Below are positions 19,042 through 27,677 of a DNA stretch of 44,923 bases, in pieces (position 1 is the stretch's first letter; each line of letters opens with the position of its first letter). The stretch comes from Bradyrhizobium sp. (lineage in GTDB: Bacteria > Pseudomonadota > Alphaproteobacteria > Rhizobiales > Xanthobacteraceae): positions 1 through 44,923 of the forward strand of contig NZ_JAFATE010000314.1 of NCBI RefSeq assembly GCF_019244115.1, read 5' to 3'. The notes beneath the pieces are model-generated. The model had not been told where the DNA came from. It saw nothing but the letters and a program-made list of their open reading frames with translations, and ran no database searches. The translations under genes were made by a program, and so were the position numbers.

Positions 19042-20217
19042 TTACGGCTTGAGCACCACTTTGACGCAGGAATCCTGCTTGTCGCGGAACACCCGGTACA
19101 TCTCCGGTCCCTGCTCCAGCGCGACGCGGTGCGTGATGACGAAGGAGGGATCGATCTGGCCTTCCTCGATCCGCCGCACCAGTTCGTCGGTCCAGCGATT
19201 GACGTGGGTCTGGCCAGTGCGCACCGTCAGCCCTTTGTTCATGAGTGCGCCCATCGGGATCTTGTCGGAAAAGCCGCTATAGACGCCGGGAATCGAGATC
19301 ACGCCGCCCGGGCGGCAGACATAGATGATCTCGCGCAGCACGTGCGGGCGGTCGCTTTCGAGCATGAACATCTGCTTGGCACGATCGAGCAGCGTGGCGG
19401 GCTGAGCCATGTTGACGTGGGATTCCATGCCGGTTGCATCGATGCACTTGTCGGGTCCCTTGTGGTCGGTCAGCGCGTTCAGCCGCTCGACCACACTTTC
19501 CTTGTCGAAATCGATGGTGATGGCGCCCCCGGCTTCAGCCATGGAAAGACGCTCGGGAATGCGGTCGATCGCGATCACCTGCCGGGCACCGAGCAAAAGG
19601 GCGCTGCGGATCGACATCTGGCCGACCGGGCCGCAGCCCCACACCGCGACGCTGTCGGTGGGCTCGATGTCGCATTGCACAGCGGCCTGCCAGCCGGTCG
19701 GAAGGATGTCGCTGAGAAACAGCGCCTGTTCATCGGTCATGCCGGCGGGAATCTTGATATGCGTCCTGTCGGCATAGGGAACGCGCAGGTACTCCGCCTG
19801 GCCGCCGGGATAGCCGCCGGTGATGTGGGTATAACCGAACAGACCGGCGGTCGTATGGCCGAAGATTTTTTCGGCCAGCGCCTTGTTGCGGTTGGTGGTT
19901 TCGCAGACCGAGAAGTTGCCGCGCCTGCACTGGTCGCATTCGCCGCAAATGATGGTGAAGGGCACCACGATGCGCTCGCCCTTCTTCAGAGCGCCGTTGA
20001 CGCCGCCGCCGACCTCGACCACCTCGCCCATCGTCTCATGGCCCATGATGTCGCCGGGCATCATGGCCGGAATGAAATTGTGGAACAGGTGCAGGTCCGA
20101 GCCGCAGATCGCGCAGCTCGTCACCTTGATGATGGCGTCCCGCTCATGCTCGATTTCCGGATCGGTCACCGTGTCGCAGCGGATGTCTTCCTTGCCATGC
20201 CAGACCAGCGCTCTCAT
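19042..20217 (-). CDS. Zinc-dependent alcohol dehydrogenase (formaldehyde-dehydrogenase-like MDR)
   Basis: 391 aa; CAICGSDLHLFHNFIP, GHETMGEVVEVGG, structural-Zn CGECDQCRRGNFSVC, VWGCGPVGQM. Confidence 0.88.
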   Translation of the reverse strand: MRALVWHGKEDIRCDTVTDPEIEHERDAIIKVTSCAICGSDLHLFHNFIPAMMPGDIMGHETMGEVVEVGGGVNGALKKGERIVVPFTIICGECDQCRRGNFSVCETTNRNKALAEKIFGHTTAGLFGYTHITGGYPGGQAEYLRVPYADRTHIKIPAGMTDEQALFLSDILPTGWQAAVQCDIEPTDSVAVWGCGPVGQMSIRSALLLGARQVIAIDRIPERLSMAEAGGAITIDFDKESVVERLNALTDHKGPDKCIDATGMESHVNMAQPATLLDRAKQMFMLESDRPHVLREIIYVCRPGGVISIPGVYSGFSDKIPMGALMNKGLTVRTGQTHVNRWTDELVRRIEEGQIDPSFVITHRVALEQGPEMYRVFRDKQDSCVKVVLKP

Positions 20218-20252
20218 CGCATCCTCCGCTGCCGTCCGCCTCTGCGCAACTC

Positions 20253-20277
20253 AACCGCGAGGGCTCGCGATCGTTCC
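20253..20277 (-). promoter_or_regulatory. Weaker candidate EcfG-like promoter upstream of the Zn-ADH
   Basis: Minus strand GGAAC-N16-GGTT (20277-20273 / 20256-20253), 36 nt upstream of the ATG. Confidence 0.3.
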
Positions 20278-20416
20278 TCGACGGACCGGCGCGCCGCTCC
20301 TCGCACCGACGTTTTCCGGGCAACCAATGATGCGGCGTTTCGACCAAGGGCCGGACGACTTAGGAACCACGGCTTGCGGCGTTCATTGCCCACCATCAAG
20401 CAGATGGAGAGCAACG

Positions 20417-20797
20417 ATGAAGTTGGTCACATGTTTCTTCGCGCTCGCGCTCGCCTCGGCCAGCACGGTTGCATTTGCACAAGACGGCGGTGGTGGCGGC
20501 GCGGGTGGCGGCGGCGCGGGTGGCGCCGGCGCAGGATCGTCCGCGGGCGCTTCGGGTTCGACCGGCAGCATGGGCACGGGCAGCGGCACTGCGACCGGCA
20601 CCGGCAATCCGGCGACCGGCAACCTGTCGGGTCAGAGCGGCACCACCGGCATGAATTCCGGCAATTCCCTGAATGCCAATCCCGGCGTCAATGCCAACCC
20701 CGGCACCAATGCCAACCCGGGCGTCAACCCGAACGCGGGCTGCACGGGCACGTCCAACAGGACGACGACGGGCACCAAGACGACGAACCCTTGCTGA
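20417..20797 (+). CDS. Small secreted Gly/Asn-rich low-complexity protein
   Basis: 126 aa; signal peptide MKLVTCFFALALASASTVAFA, poly-Gly/Ser/Thr stretch and NANPG repeats; internal ATG of the larger ORF 19883..20797. Confidence 0.65.
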   Translation: MKLVTCFFALALASASTVAFAQDGGGGGAGGGGAGGAGAGSSAGASGSTGSMGTGSGTATGTGNPATGNLSGQSGTTGMNSGNSLNANPGVNANPGTNANPGVNPNAGCTGTSNRTTTGTKTTNPC

Positions 20798-20850
20798 GAA
20801 GGCGTCGCGATTGAGAGCGGCCCCGCGACCAGCGGGCTGCGCCGCATGCC

Positions 20851-20886
20851 AAAGAAAATCGGGGCCGGCCATCTGCCGGCCCCGAT
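20851..20886 (-). terminator. Rho-independent terminator for the leftward phosphoesterase gene
   Basis: Perfect 12-bp stem ATCGGGGCCGGC-CATCT-GCCGGCCCCGAT (20858-20886); read on the minus strand it is followed by TTTCTTT. Confidence 0.8.
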
Positions 20887-20903
20887 CGATTCGTCACTTC
20901 GTG

Positions 20904-22829
20904 TCAGTCGCGATCGTGACCGTGATCGTGGTCATGATCAAAGTCGTGACCATGGTCGAAATCGAACATGTCGAACAGATCGCCGATCGCCGGCATGTTG
21001 ACGGGAACGTAGGGATTGTCGTCGTCCGAGCGCGGATTGGGCAGGTTGTCGCGGCTGCGCGCCGTCAGCTTGCCGAGGTACCAGTTGCGTTCGACGAATT
21101 TCACGAACGAGGAATGCTCGTTGTAGACATGGCTGACATGGCCGCCGCGTGAGAACCGCGACACCGCGATCATCGGAATGCGCGGGCCGGTGCCGAAGAA
21201 GTCCACGGGCTGGATGAAACCGGAGTCGTAGTAGCCGCCACCCTCGTCCACCGTCACGAAGATCGCCGTGGATTCCCACTGCTCCCGATTGCTCTTAGCG
21301 AGTTCGATGATGTTCTTGGCAAAGGCCTCGAACAGATCGAACTTCGACGAGGCCGGATGACCGTCCATCGCGCCGTCGGGCTTGACATAGGAGACGGCCG
21401 GTAGCGTGCCTTTCTTCAGATCATCGAACAGGTCGGTGACATCGCGCATGTGATCGGCGCGCATTGCCGGATAGTTCAGCTGATACTCGAACGGATTGCA
21501 GATGTCGCAATAAAGTCCGTCGAGCGGAGCGCCGGTGCCGGACACGTTGTAGCCGCCACCATAATACTTCCATGGGATGTTCTTGGCGCTGAGGAGATCG
21601 CCGATCGAGGTCATCGTGACCGTCGGCACTGAACCCGCGCCGGCGGGGGTGCCCTGCGGCGTCCAGGCCGGGCCGATATTGACGGCGGGATAAAAATGGC
21701 CCGCATCGCACTTGGTCTGCAACCTGTAGGGCAGCTTGCCGAGGTAATCCAGGATCGCTTTCATGCCCGGCGCCGTCGAATCGGAGCAGTTGAACCACTG
21801 CTTGCGCGACGTATAGAGGTTGAGCGTGTTCGGTTGCGGGTCGGGATTGTAGATGGTGCTGGCCGGCGGCGCGATCGCGATGCCGTGGCCGTCGCTGTAG
21901 AAGATCTGATCGGCGAAGCCGAGCGGCATGCTGTCGGCCCAAGTCCCGCCCATGACCGGCTGATGATAGTTGTCGCTGATGGTGTAGGTGTCGGCGAGCG
22001 ACTTGAAGAAGGGCACGTCGCCCCGCTGCATGTTGAAGAACGCCATGGTCTGGCCGGTGTCGTGCGGCGTGCCGCCCGGGGGCGTCGAAAAGGTCGTGGT
22101 CACGGCCGACTGCAGATCGTGCAGGCAGCCGGTCGGATTGCGGCGGCTGACATGATTGCTGTCGATGGCACAATCCATCTGCTGATACATCTGGAAGAAC
22201 TGATGGATGGTGTCGCCGGTATAGGCGTCATAGGGCATGGTCGGTCCGGTCAACTGAAACGGGCCGGGCGGCAGCGTGTTGACATTGGTGATGCGGGTGT
22301 CCGGTCCGACGCTGTTCGGCAGGCCCGTTCCGCCCGTGCCGAACAGAAACTGATCCGCGGCCGGCAGGCCGGGATCGCCGCCGGGCAGACCGAGAATGGC
22401 AGCCGCGGGGGGATTTTGCACGCCCGCCAGGTCCGGCGCGGGCAGTGTCGCGTACAGCGTCTTGTTGGCCGGACCGGCGCTGATGAAAAACTTGCCGCCA
22501 TTCGGCGCCGAAACGATCTGGAACTGGTGCGCGCGGTCGAAATTCTCGTTCGGCGAGCCATCGGCCTTCACGATCCGCTCGGAGAGCAGATTGAGCACAT
22601 GCTCGTCGTCCGACTTCGGCCGGTAGGTCGCAAACAGATGATCAAAGCTACGGTTCTCGCCGACGATGATGATGACATGTTTGATCCGGGAGGCGGTCCT
22701 GATGCGTTCAACCGCATTCTGCGAGGCACTTCCCTCTTCCGCACGAACGGCATGTGACAGCGCGAGGGTGACGACCGATGCACCCAGCAGCAATCGGCCA
22801 AGCCTCCGCGCGAGCGAAGCTTTCCACAT
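20904..22829 (-). CDS. Secreted phosphoesterase (phospholipase C/acid phosphatase family)
   Basis: 641 aa; signal-like N-terminus; KHVIIIVGENRSFDHLFATYRP; FVTVDEGGGYYDSGFIQP; tail DFDHGHDFDHDHDHGHDRD. Confidence 0.88.
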   Translation of the reverse strand: MWKASLARRLGRLLLGASVVTLALSHAVRAEEGSASQNAVERIRTASRIKHVIIIVGENRSFDHLFATYRPKSDDEHVLNLLSERIVKADGSPNENFDRAHQFQIVSAPNGGKFFISAGPANKTLYATLPAPDLAGVQNPPAAAILGLPGGDPGLPAADQFLFGTGGTGLPNSVGPDTRITNVNTLPPGPFQLTGPTMPYDAYTGDTIHQFFQMYQQMDCAIDSNHVSRRNPTGCLHDLQSAVTTTFSTPPGGTPHDTGQTMAFFNMQRGDVPFFKSLADTYTISDNYHQPVMGGTWADSMPLGFADQIFYSDGHGIAIAPPASTIYNPDPQPNTLNLYTSRKQWFNCSDSTAPGMKAILDYLGKLPYRLQTKCDAGHFYPAVNIGPAWTPQGTPAGAGSVPTVTMTSIGDLLSAKNIPWKYYGGGYNVSGTGAPLDGLYCDICNPFEYQLNYPAMRADHMRDVTDLFDDLKKGTLPAVSYVKPDGAMDGHPASSKFDLFEAFAKNIIELAKSNREQWESTAIFVTVDEGGGYYDSGFIQPVDFFGTGPRIPMIAVSRFSRGGHVSHVYNEHSSFVKFVERNWYLGKLTARSRDNLPNPRSDDDNPYVPVNMPAIGDLFDMFDFDHGHDFDHDHDHGHDRD

Positions 22830-23008
22830 AGCTCTCTCCTGTTGGATTTTTGGAAATGAACAGCAACAGGAGCGTGCTTAGTGCGAGTCGATGACGCGCA
22901 ATTCAGCGCTTGCGTAACAGTTCGGAGACAACGAAGCGACAGGACGGTGGCAGACCGATCGGACGGTAATTATTCCGGATCGCCGTGAACACGAAATCGC
23001 GAGCGCGC

Positions 23009-24568
23009 TCACACAAGCTCCGACTCCGGAATTTCGTGCGCGAGGCGCGTTCGCAGCGGCGCGAGATTTTTGGCATGATGCCGCCACCTGCCCAGGGACG
23101 ACGTATAGATCGGACGCCGCACCTGCACCGCGCTCGCGGTCGCCGACGGCGCCGGGCTTTCATGAAAGCGCAGCACCTCGTCGGCCCAGGGCAGTCCGAG
23201 AAAATCGATGATCGTTCGGCTCGACGTTTCCGGCTCGCGCACGACATCCTCGTAGTTTACGATCATCAGCGCGTGTGGCGGCAAGGTCGCCTGCCAATGT
23301 TGCGAGAGGCGGCGATAGGCCAGAATGGTGTCCGCCAGTTCGACCTGATCGTAGGCGAACGGAAACTTGCCCTGGAAATGCGCCTTGTAGATCGCCCAGC
23401 CGGCGTCGAGCGGATGACGCTGCACCAGGATGATTTTTGCAGCCGGCAGCGCCACGTGGATCAGCCCGCAATGGAGATAGTTCTCCAGCGTCTTGTCGAG
23501 AAAGCGCGCATTCGGCGGCAGGCGGAATGCGGCGGCGTCGATATATCGCTTGCCGAGCCGTGCCGGATCGGCCGCACCGGCCTGCCCCGCGATGGCGCGG
23601 GCGAGTTCGGAAGCGAATGCGCCGGTTTCGCCGACCGAACTCATCGCCGGGTGGCTCGCGATGATGCGCTCGACCAGCGTCGTGCCGGTGCGCGGCAGGC
23701 CGGTCACGAACACCGGGGCCGCGGCGGCGTGGCCTGAAGGCGCGGAGGCGATCCAGTCCCGCGTGTGCAGGCGGATGATCCGGTCGATCTCGGCCGCCAT
23801 ATTGGGACGATCAGGCGCCATGAGGTGGAGCTGCAAGTCGCACCCGGCCTGCACATGCGCGAAGGCGCGCTCCCAAAGCTCCAGATCCTCGCATTCCTTG
23901 CCGAGCGCAAAGCGCAGCAGGATCTCGCTCGGCCGCGCCAGCTTTGCGTCGCGGATCAGCGCCTCCATCTCCTCGACATGGTTGCGGTCGGCGCTCTGGA
24001 CCCGCAGGTCCGAGCGCAGATAATGCGCAAGCGCATAATGCGGATCGCGCGCGATGGCGGCATCGCAATGCGTTTCAGCATCGCCGAGCGCACCGATCAT
24101 GCGTTCTGTCGCCGCCAGATTGAACAGATATTGCGGCACGTCAGGGCATAGCTCGACCGCGCGGACGAAGAATTCGCCGGCCCTGCGGTGCAGTCCGAGC
24201 AGGCCGAACATCGCCCCGAGCGCGTCGAGCGCGTCAGGCGCGGCGCCGACGTGCTTCGCGGCAGCTTCCGTGGCCGACAACGCCTCGCGGCTGTCGCCGC
24301 TGAGGAAAAGGCATTTGGCGCGAAGAATGAGCGGCATGGCTTGGCGCGGCGCAAGCCTGACCGCGCGGCCTGCGCAGACGATCGCGGCATCGTACCGGCC
24401 GCGCCGCAGGGCCGTCTCGGTCAGGAGACACCACGCCGCCCAATCGTCGGCGCTATCCGCGAGAATTTCCGCGCAGATGCGCTCGGTCGCGGCAATGTCT
24501 CCCGCGCCGAACGCGCGCCGGGCTGCGTCGATGCCTGGCGGCTGACGGTGTGGAACGGTTGTTCTCAA
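23009..24568 (-). CDS. TPR-domain sulfotransferase family protein
   Basis: 519 aa; N-terminal TPR-like helices, then PAPS-binding-like FVTGLPRTGTTLVERIIASHPAMSSVGE. Confidence 0.83.
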   Translation of the reverse strand: MRTTVPHRQPPGIDAARRAFGAGDIAATERICAEILADSADDWAAWCLLTETALRRGRYDAAIVCAGRAVRLAPRQAMPLILRAKCLFLSGDSREALSATEAAAKHVGAAPDALDALGAMFGLLGLHRRAGEFFVRAVELCPDVPQYLFNLAATERMIGALGDAETHCDAAIARDPHYALAHYLRSDLRVQSADRNHVEEMEALIRDAKLARPSEILLRFALGKECEDLELWERAFAHVQAGCDLQLHLMAPDRPNMAAEIDRIIRLHTRDWIASAPSGHAAAAPVFVTGLPRTGTTLVERIIASHPAMSSVGETGAFASELARAIAGQAGAADPARLGKRYIDAAAFRLPPNARFLDKTLENYLHCGLIHVALPAAKIILVQRHPLDAGWAIYKAHFQGKFPFAYDQVELADTILAYRRLSQHWQATLPPHALMIVNYEDVVREPETSSRTIIDFLGLPWADEVLRFHESPAPSATASAVQVRRPIYTSSLGRWRHHAKNLAPLRTRLAHEIPESELV

Positions 24569-24615
24569 TCAACAGGCTCCTTCCGAAAAGGAGAACGATC
24601 GCTTCCCCCCCGGCT

Positions 24616-24705
24616 CGTCATGGACGGGGCTTGTCCCGGCCATTCACGTCTTTGAAGCACCAAAGAAGAAAAACGTGGATGCCCGACACAAGGCCGGGCA
24701 TGACG
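24616..24705. repeat. Palindromic REP-like intergenic element
   Basis: Imperfect long inverted repeat CGTCATGGACGGGGCTTGTCCCGGCCATTCACGTC ... AACGTGGATGCCCGACACAAGGCCGGGCATGACG. Confidence 0.7.
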
Positions 24706-24760
24706 ACGGAGGAAATTCAGCGCCCCGGAGCCAAAGCCCCGATGCGCAATGTGCGCGCGA

Positions 24761-26848
24761 TCAGTCGTGATCGTGGTCGTGACCGCCGTGGCGGTCGAAG
24801 TCGAAGCTCGCGAAGAGATCGCCAAGCGCCGGACGGTTGAGCGGCACGTAGGGGTTCTCGTTCGACGTCTTCGGGTTAGGCAGATTATCGCGGCTGCGAT
24901 CCGAGATTTTTGGCAGGTCCCAGTTCCGCTCGATGAACTTCACGATCGAGGCGTGATCGGTATATTCGTGCGACACGCGCCCGCCCCGTGAATATTTCGA
25001 GACCACGATCATCGGAATACGCGTGCCGTCACCGAAATAGTCGAGCGGCTGCACGTAGCCCGAATCGTAATAGCCGCCGCCTTCGTCGGTCGTGACCAGG
25101 ATCGCGGTGGACTCCCAAAGCTCCTCGTTCGACTGTACCTGTTCGATGATCTTGCGCGAGAAGGCTTCGAACAGCGAGAATTTCGATGACGCCGGGTGGC
25201 CGTCGTTGAAGGTCGACGGCTTGACCCACGATACCGCCGGCAGGTTGCCGCTGGCGATGGCATCGTAGAGATCATTGGTGTCCTTCAGGTGAGCATCGCG
25301 CTGGTCGGCGTGCGTCATGATCGACGCCGAGTACAGGAAGGGATTGCAGATATTGCAGTAGAGATAGGCGACCGGATCGAGCGCGCCGAAATTCGTGCCC
25401 TCACCCGGCGCGGTCTTGAAGTCGTTCCAGCGCTCGCCGAAATAGGCCCAGGACACCTGGGCGCCGTTCAGCACGTCGCCGATATGCTTCTGCTTGATGA
25501 CCGGCGGTAGCGTGAACGGGCCATTGTTGATCGGGTCGGTCTGGCCGCTGCCGATATAGGCGGGCACGTAGTTGTTCAACAGATAATAATGGTCCGGCGC
25601 GCAGTTCGGCGAGACGTGCAGCGCGCCCAGATAGGAGACGATCGTCGCCACGCCTGGCTGCATCGAGTCGGAGCAGTTGGTGTAGCTGCCGCCGCCGTAG
25701 CCGTCATTGGTGTACCAGTTGTTGGTTTCCGGTGCCGGGTTCGGATTCTCGACCTCATCGACATAGGCGGGCGGATTGGAGCCCGGCACCAGCACATGGT
25801 TCGGCGTCGCCGGATTGCCGTTGGCGTCGGAATACCACAGCGCGTCGGCATAGCCGAACATCATCTGGTTGGCAAACGTGCCGCCCATGATCGGCTGGTG
25901 ATAATTGTCGAGCAGCGTGTATTCGCGGGCAAGCTTGACGAAATAAGGCGCATCACCTTTCGCGACGTTGTAGAAGCCCATCGCGATGTTGCCTTCCTTG
26001 AGCAGAGGCGACGGGGCGGGCGACGGGAACGGCTTGCCGTTGCTGCCCGAAGAGACGGTCTCCTCGACCCACGGGAACAGGTCGGCTTGGCATCCGCTGG
26101 CATTCTGCCGCGACACCTTGACGGCGTCGCAGTCGAGCTGCTGCCACATCTGGTAGAAGCGATGCACGGGGCTGCCGCCATAGGTGTCGTAGAGGCTCGC
26201 GCCCTGCGCCGTCACCAGCGGATAAGGTCCGTTCGGCAGGTTGGCAGCGTTTTGGATGCGCGTGTCCGGCGAGTTGCCGGCAATGCCCGTCGCCCCCTCG
26301 GTCAAGAGCGGCAGATCCTGCGTGCGCAGGCTGAAATGGACGCCATTGTCGTCACTCTCGGCCTGCTTGGCGAGATCGAGCGTGGCCATGCAGCCCGGAC
26401 CATTGAGCGCCGCAGTGTCGACCGCGCCATAGCAGGTCTGCGGCGCATAGGAGGTTCCGGGCGTCTGCAGCTTGTTGCTGGTGGTGTTGTAGGGCGTCTT
26501 GTTGCCGGGATGATTGGAATAGAAATTGGTGTCTTCGGCGGCGAACTGCGCGGCCTTCGCATAGTTCGGTCCCGGGGTGCCGTCGATGTTGATGATGCCC
26601 TTGGAGAGCAGGTTGTCGACCTGCTCGCCGTAACGCGGCACATAGGTCGCGAACACATGGTCGAAGGTGCGGTTCTCGCCCATGATGATGATGACGTGCT
26701 TGATCGGGGTGTCGGCCTTGCGGTCGCCCGCGTGCGAGCCACCCAGCGTGGCCTCGGACGCGTAAGCATCGCAGCCCATCAGCGAGAGAATGGCGGCGGT
26801 GACCACGGTGCGATCGCGCAGTCGTTGCGTCAGCTGCTTGAGCATCAT
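24761..26848 (-). CDS. Secreted phosphoesterase (phospholipase C/acid phosphatase family), paralog of 20904..22829
   Basis: 695 aa; KHVIIIMGENRTFDHVFATYVP; VTTDEGGGYYDSGYVQPLDYFGDGTRIPMIVVSKYSRGG; tail FDFDRHGGHDHDHD. Confidence 0.88.
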   Translation of the reverse strand: MMLKQLTQRLRDRTVVTAAILSLMGCDAYASEATLGGSHAGDRKADTPIKHVIIIMGENRTFDHVFATYVPRYGEQVDNLLSKGIINIDGTPGPNYAKAAQFAAEDTNFYSNHPGNKTPYNTTSNKLQTPGTSYAPQTCYGAVDTAALNGPGCMATLDLAKQAESDDNGVHFSLRTQDLPLLTEGATGIAGNSPDTRIQNAANLPNGPYPLVTAQGASLYDTYGGSPVHRFYQMWQQLDCDAVKVSRQNASGCQADLFPWVEETVSSGSNGKPFPSPAPSPLLKEGNIAMGFYNVAKGDAPYFVKLAREYTLLDNYHQPIMGGTFANQMMFGYADALWYSDANGNPATPNHVLVPGSNPPAYVDEVENPNPAPETNNWYTNDGYGGGSYTNCSDSMQPGVATIVSYLGALHVSPNCAPDHYYLLNNYVPAYIGSGQTDPINNGPFTLPPVIKQKHIGDVLNGAQVSWAYFGERWNDFKTAPGEGTNFGALDPVAYLYCNICNPFLYSASIMTHADQRDAHLKDTNDLYDAIASGNLPAVSWVKPSTFNDGHPASSKFSLFEAFSRKIIEQVQSNEELWESTAILVTTDEGGGYYDSGYVQPLDYFGDGTRIPMIVVSKYSRGGRVSHEYTDHASIVKFIERNWDLPKISDRSRDNLPNPKTSNENPYVPLNRPALGDLFASFDFDRHGGHDHDHD

Positions 26849-26916
26849 GTCCTCATGATGAGATGAAAATGAAAATCGAAGCGACTTGATGTCGCGCCAG
26901 AACCTAAGCGGCCGAC

Positions 26917-26934
26917 ATGACAGGTTTGCTTCAG
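26917..26934 (-). promoter_or_regulatory. Candidate PHO-box-like site upstream of phosphoesterase
   Basis: Minus strand CTGAAGC-AAAC-CTGTCAT; one half-site 7/7 and the other 3/7 to CTGTCAT. Confidence 0.35.
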
Positions 26935-27203
26935 GATCGTGTCATTGCGCATGAGACCACAAAAGATGCGCGAAAAAATCGATCGAGGTATCGGCGGGAA
27001 CCGGCTTTGGATCGTCCGGCCGTTCGCCTTGCGGAACGCCGTCTCAGATTTCAACGCAGCGTCACAGCGGTGCCGTGGTATAGGCTTCCGGCAGTAATGA
27101 TGACGCCACGCAATCGCTTCCGGGCGAACTTCGGATTCGGGACAGTGGGCATATTTGGGTTATATGACGACGCGTCACTCTTCAGCCTGTCCATCTCACA
27201 GCC

Positions 27204-27677
27204 ATGATCGCCGTCGCCTTCCTCGTCCTGCTTGCGCTTGCGAGCCTGCTGCTCGCGTGGATCGATCTGCGCCGCGGCATCATTCCCGACTGGCTCAATC
27301 TGGCAATCGCCGTTCTGGGTCTCGCCAGGATCGTGATCCTCGAGGACTGGGTCTTGGCGCTCAGCGCGGCCGCCGAGGGCATCCTGACCGGCGCGATCGT
27401 CTGGCTGCTGCGGTGGCTGTATTTTCGGCTGCGACAGCGCCAGGGCCTCGGGCTCGGCGATGTCAAGCTGCTCGCCGCCTCCGCGATCTGGGTCGGCATC
27501 GCCGGCATCCCGATGCTGCTGCTGGTCGCCTCGCTCGCAGCGCTCGCGGCCGCGGGCGTTCTGCATCTGGCGGGCGCGAAGATGACGCGGCAGACGGCGC
27601 TTCCGTTCGGCCCGTTTCTCGCGTTCGGGCAGCTCGCCACACTCGCCCTTCAGCAAACCGGCTGGATGGTCTATTGA
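27204..27677 (+). CDS. gspO: Prepilin peptidase, A24 catalytic-domain only
   Basis: 157 aa membrane protein; AWIDLRRGIIPDWLN and GLGLGDVKLLAASAIWVG (conserved Asp motifs); beside the gsp cluster. 3' end overlaps the convergent gene by 7 bp. Confidence 0.8.
   Translation: MIAVAFLVLLALASLLLAWIDLRRGIIPDWLNLAIAVLGLARIVILEDWVLALSAAAEGILTGAIVWLLRWLYFRLRQRQGLGLGDVKLLAASAIWVGIAGIPMLLLVASLAALAAAGVLHLAGAKMTRQTALPFGPFLAFGQLATLALQQTGWMVY

Noticed and set aside
18640-20814. 724-aa plus-strand ORF
   Set aside because: Antisense to the Zn-ADH and the 183-aa gene; no domain signature.
22830-22990. Possible PHO box upstream of the 20904-22829 phosphoesterase
   Set aside because: CTGTTAC/GTCAT-like fragments are present on the minus strand but without the correct 11-bp half-site spacing.
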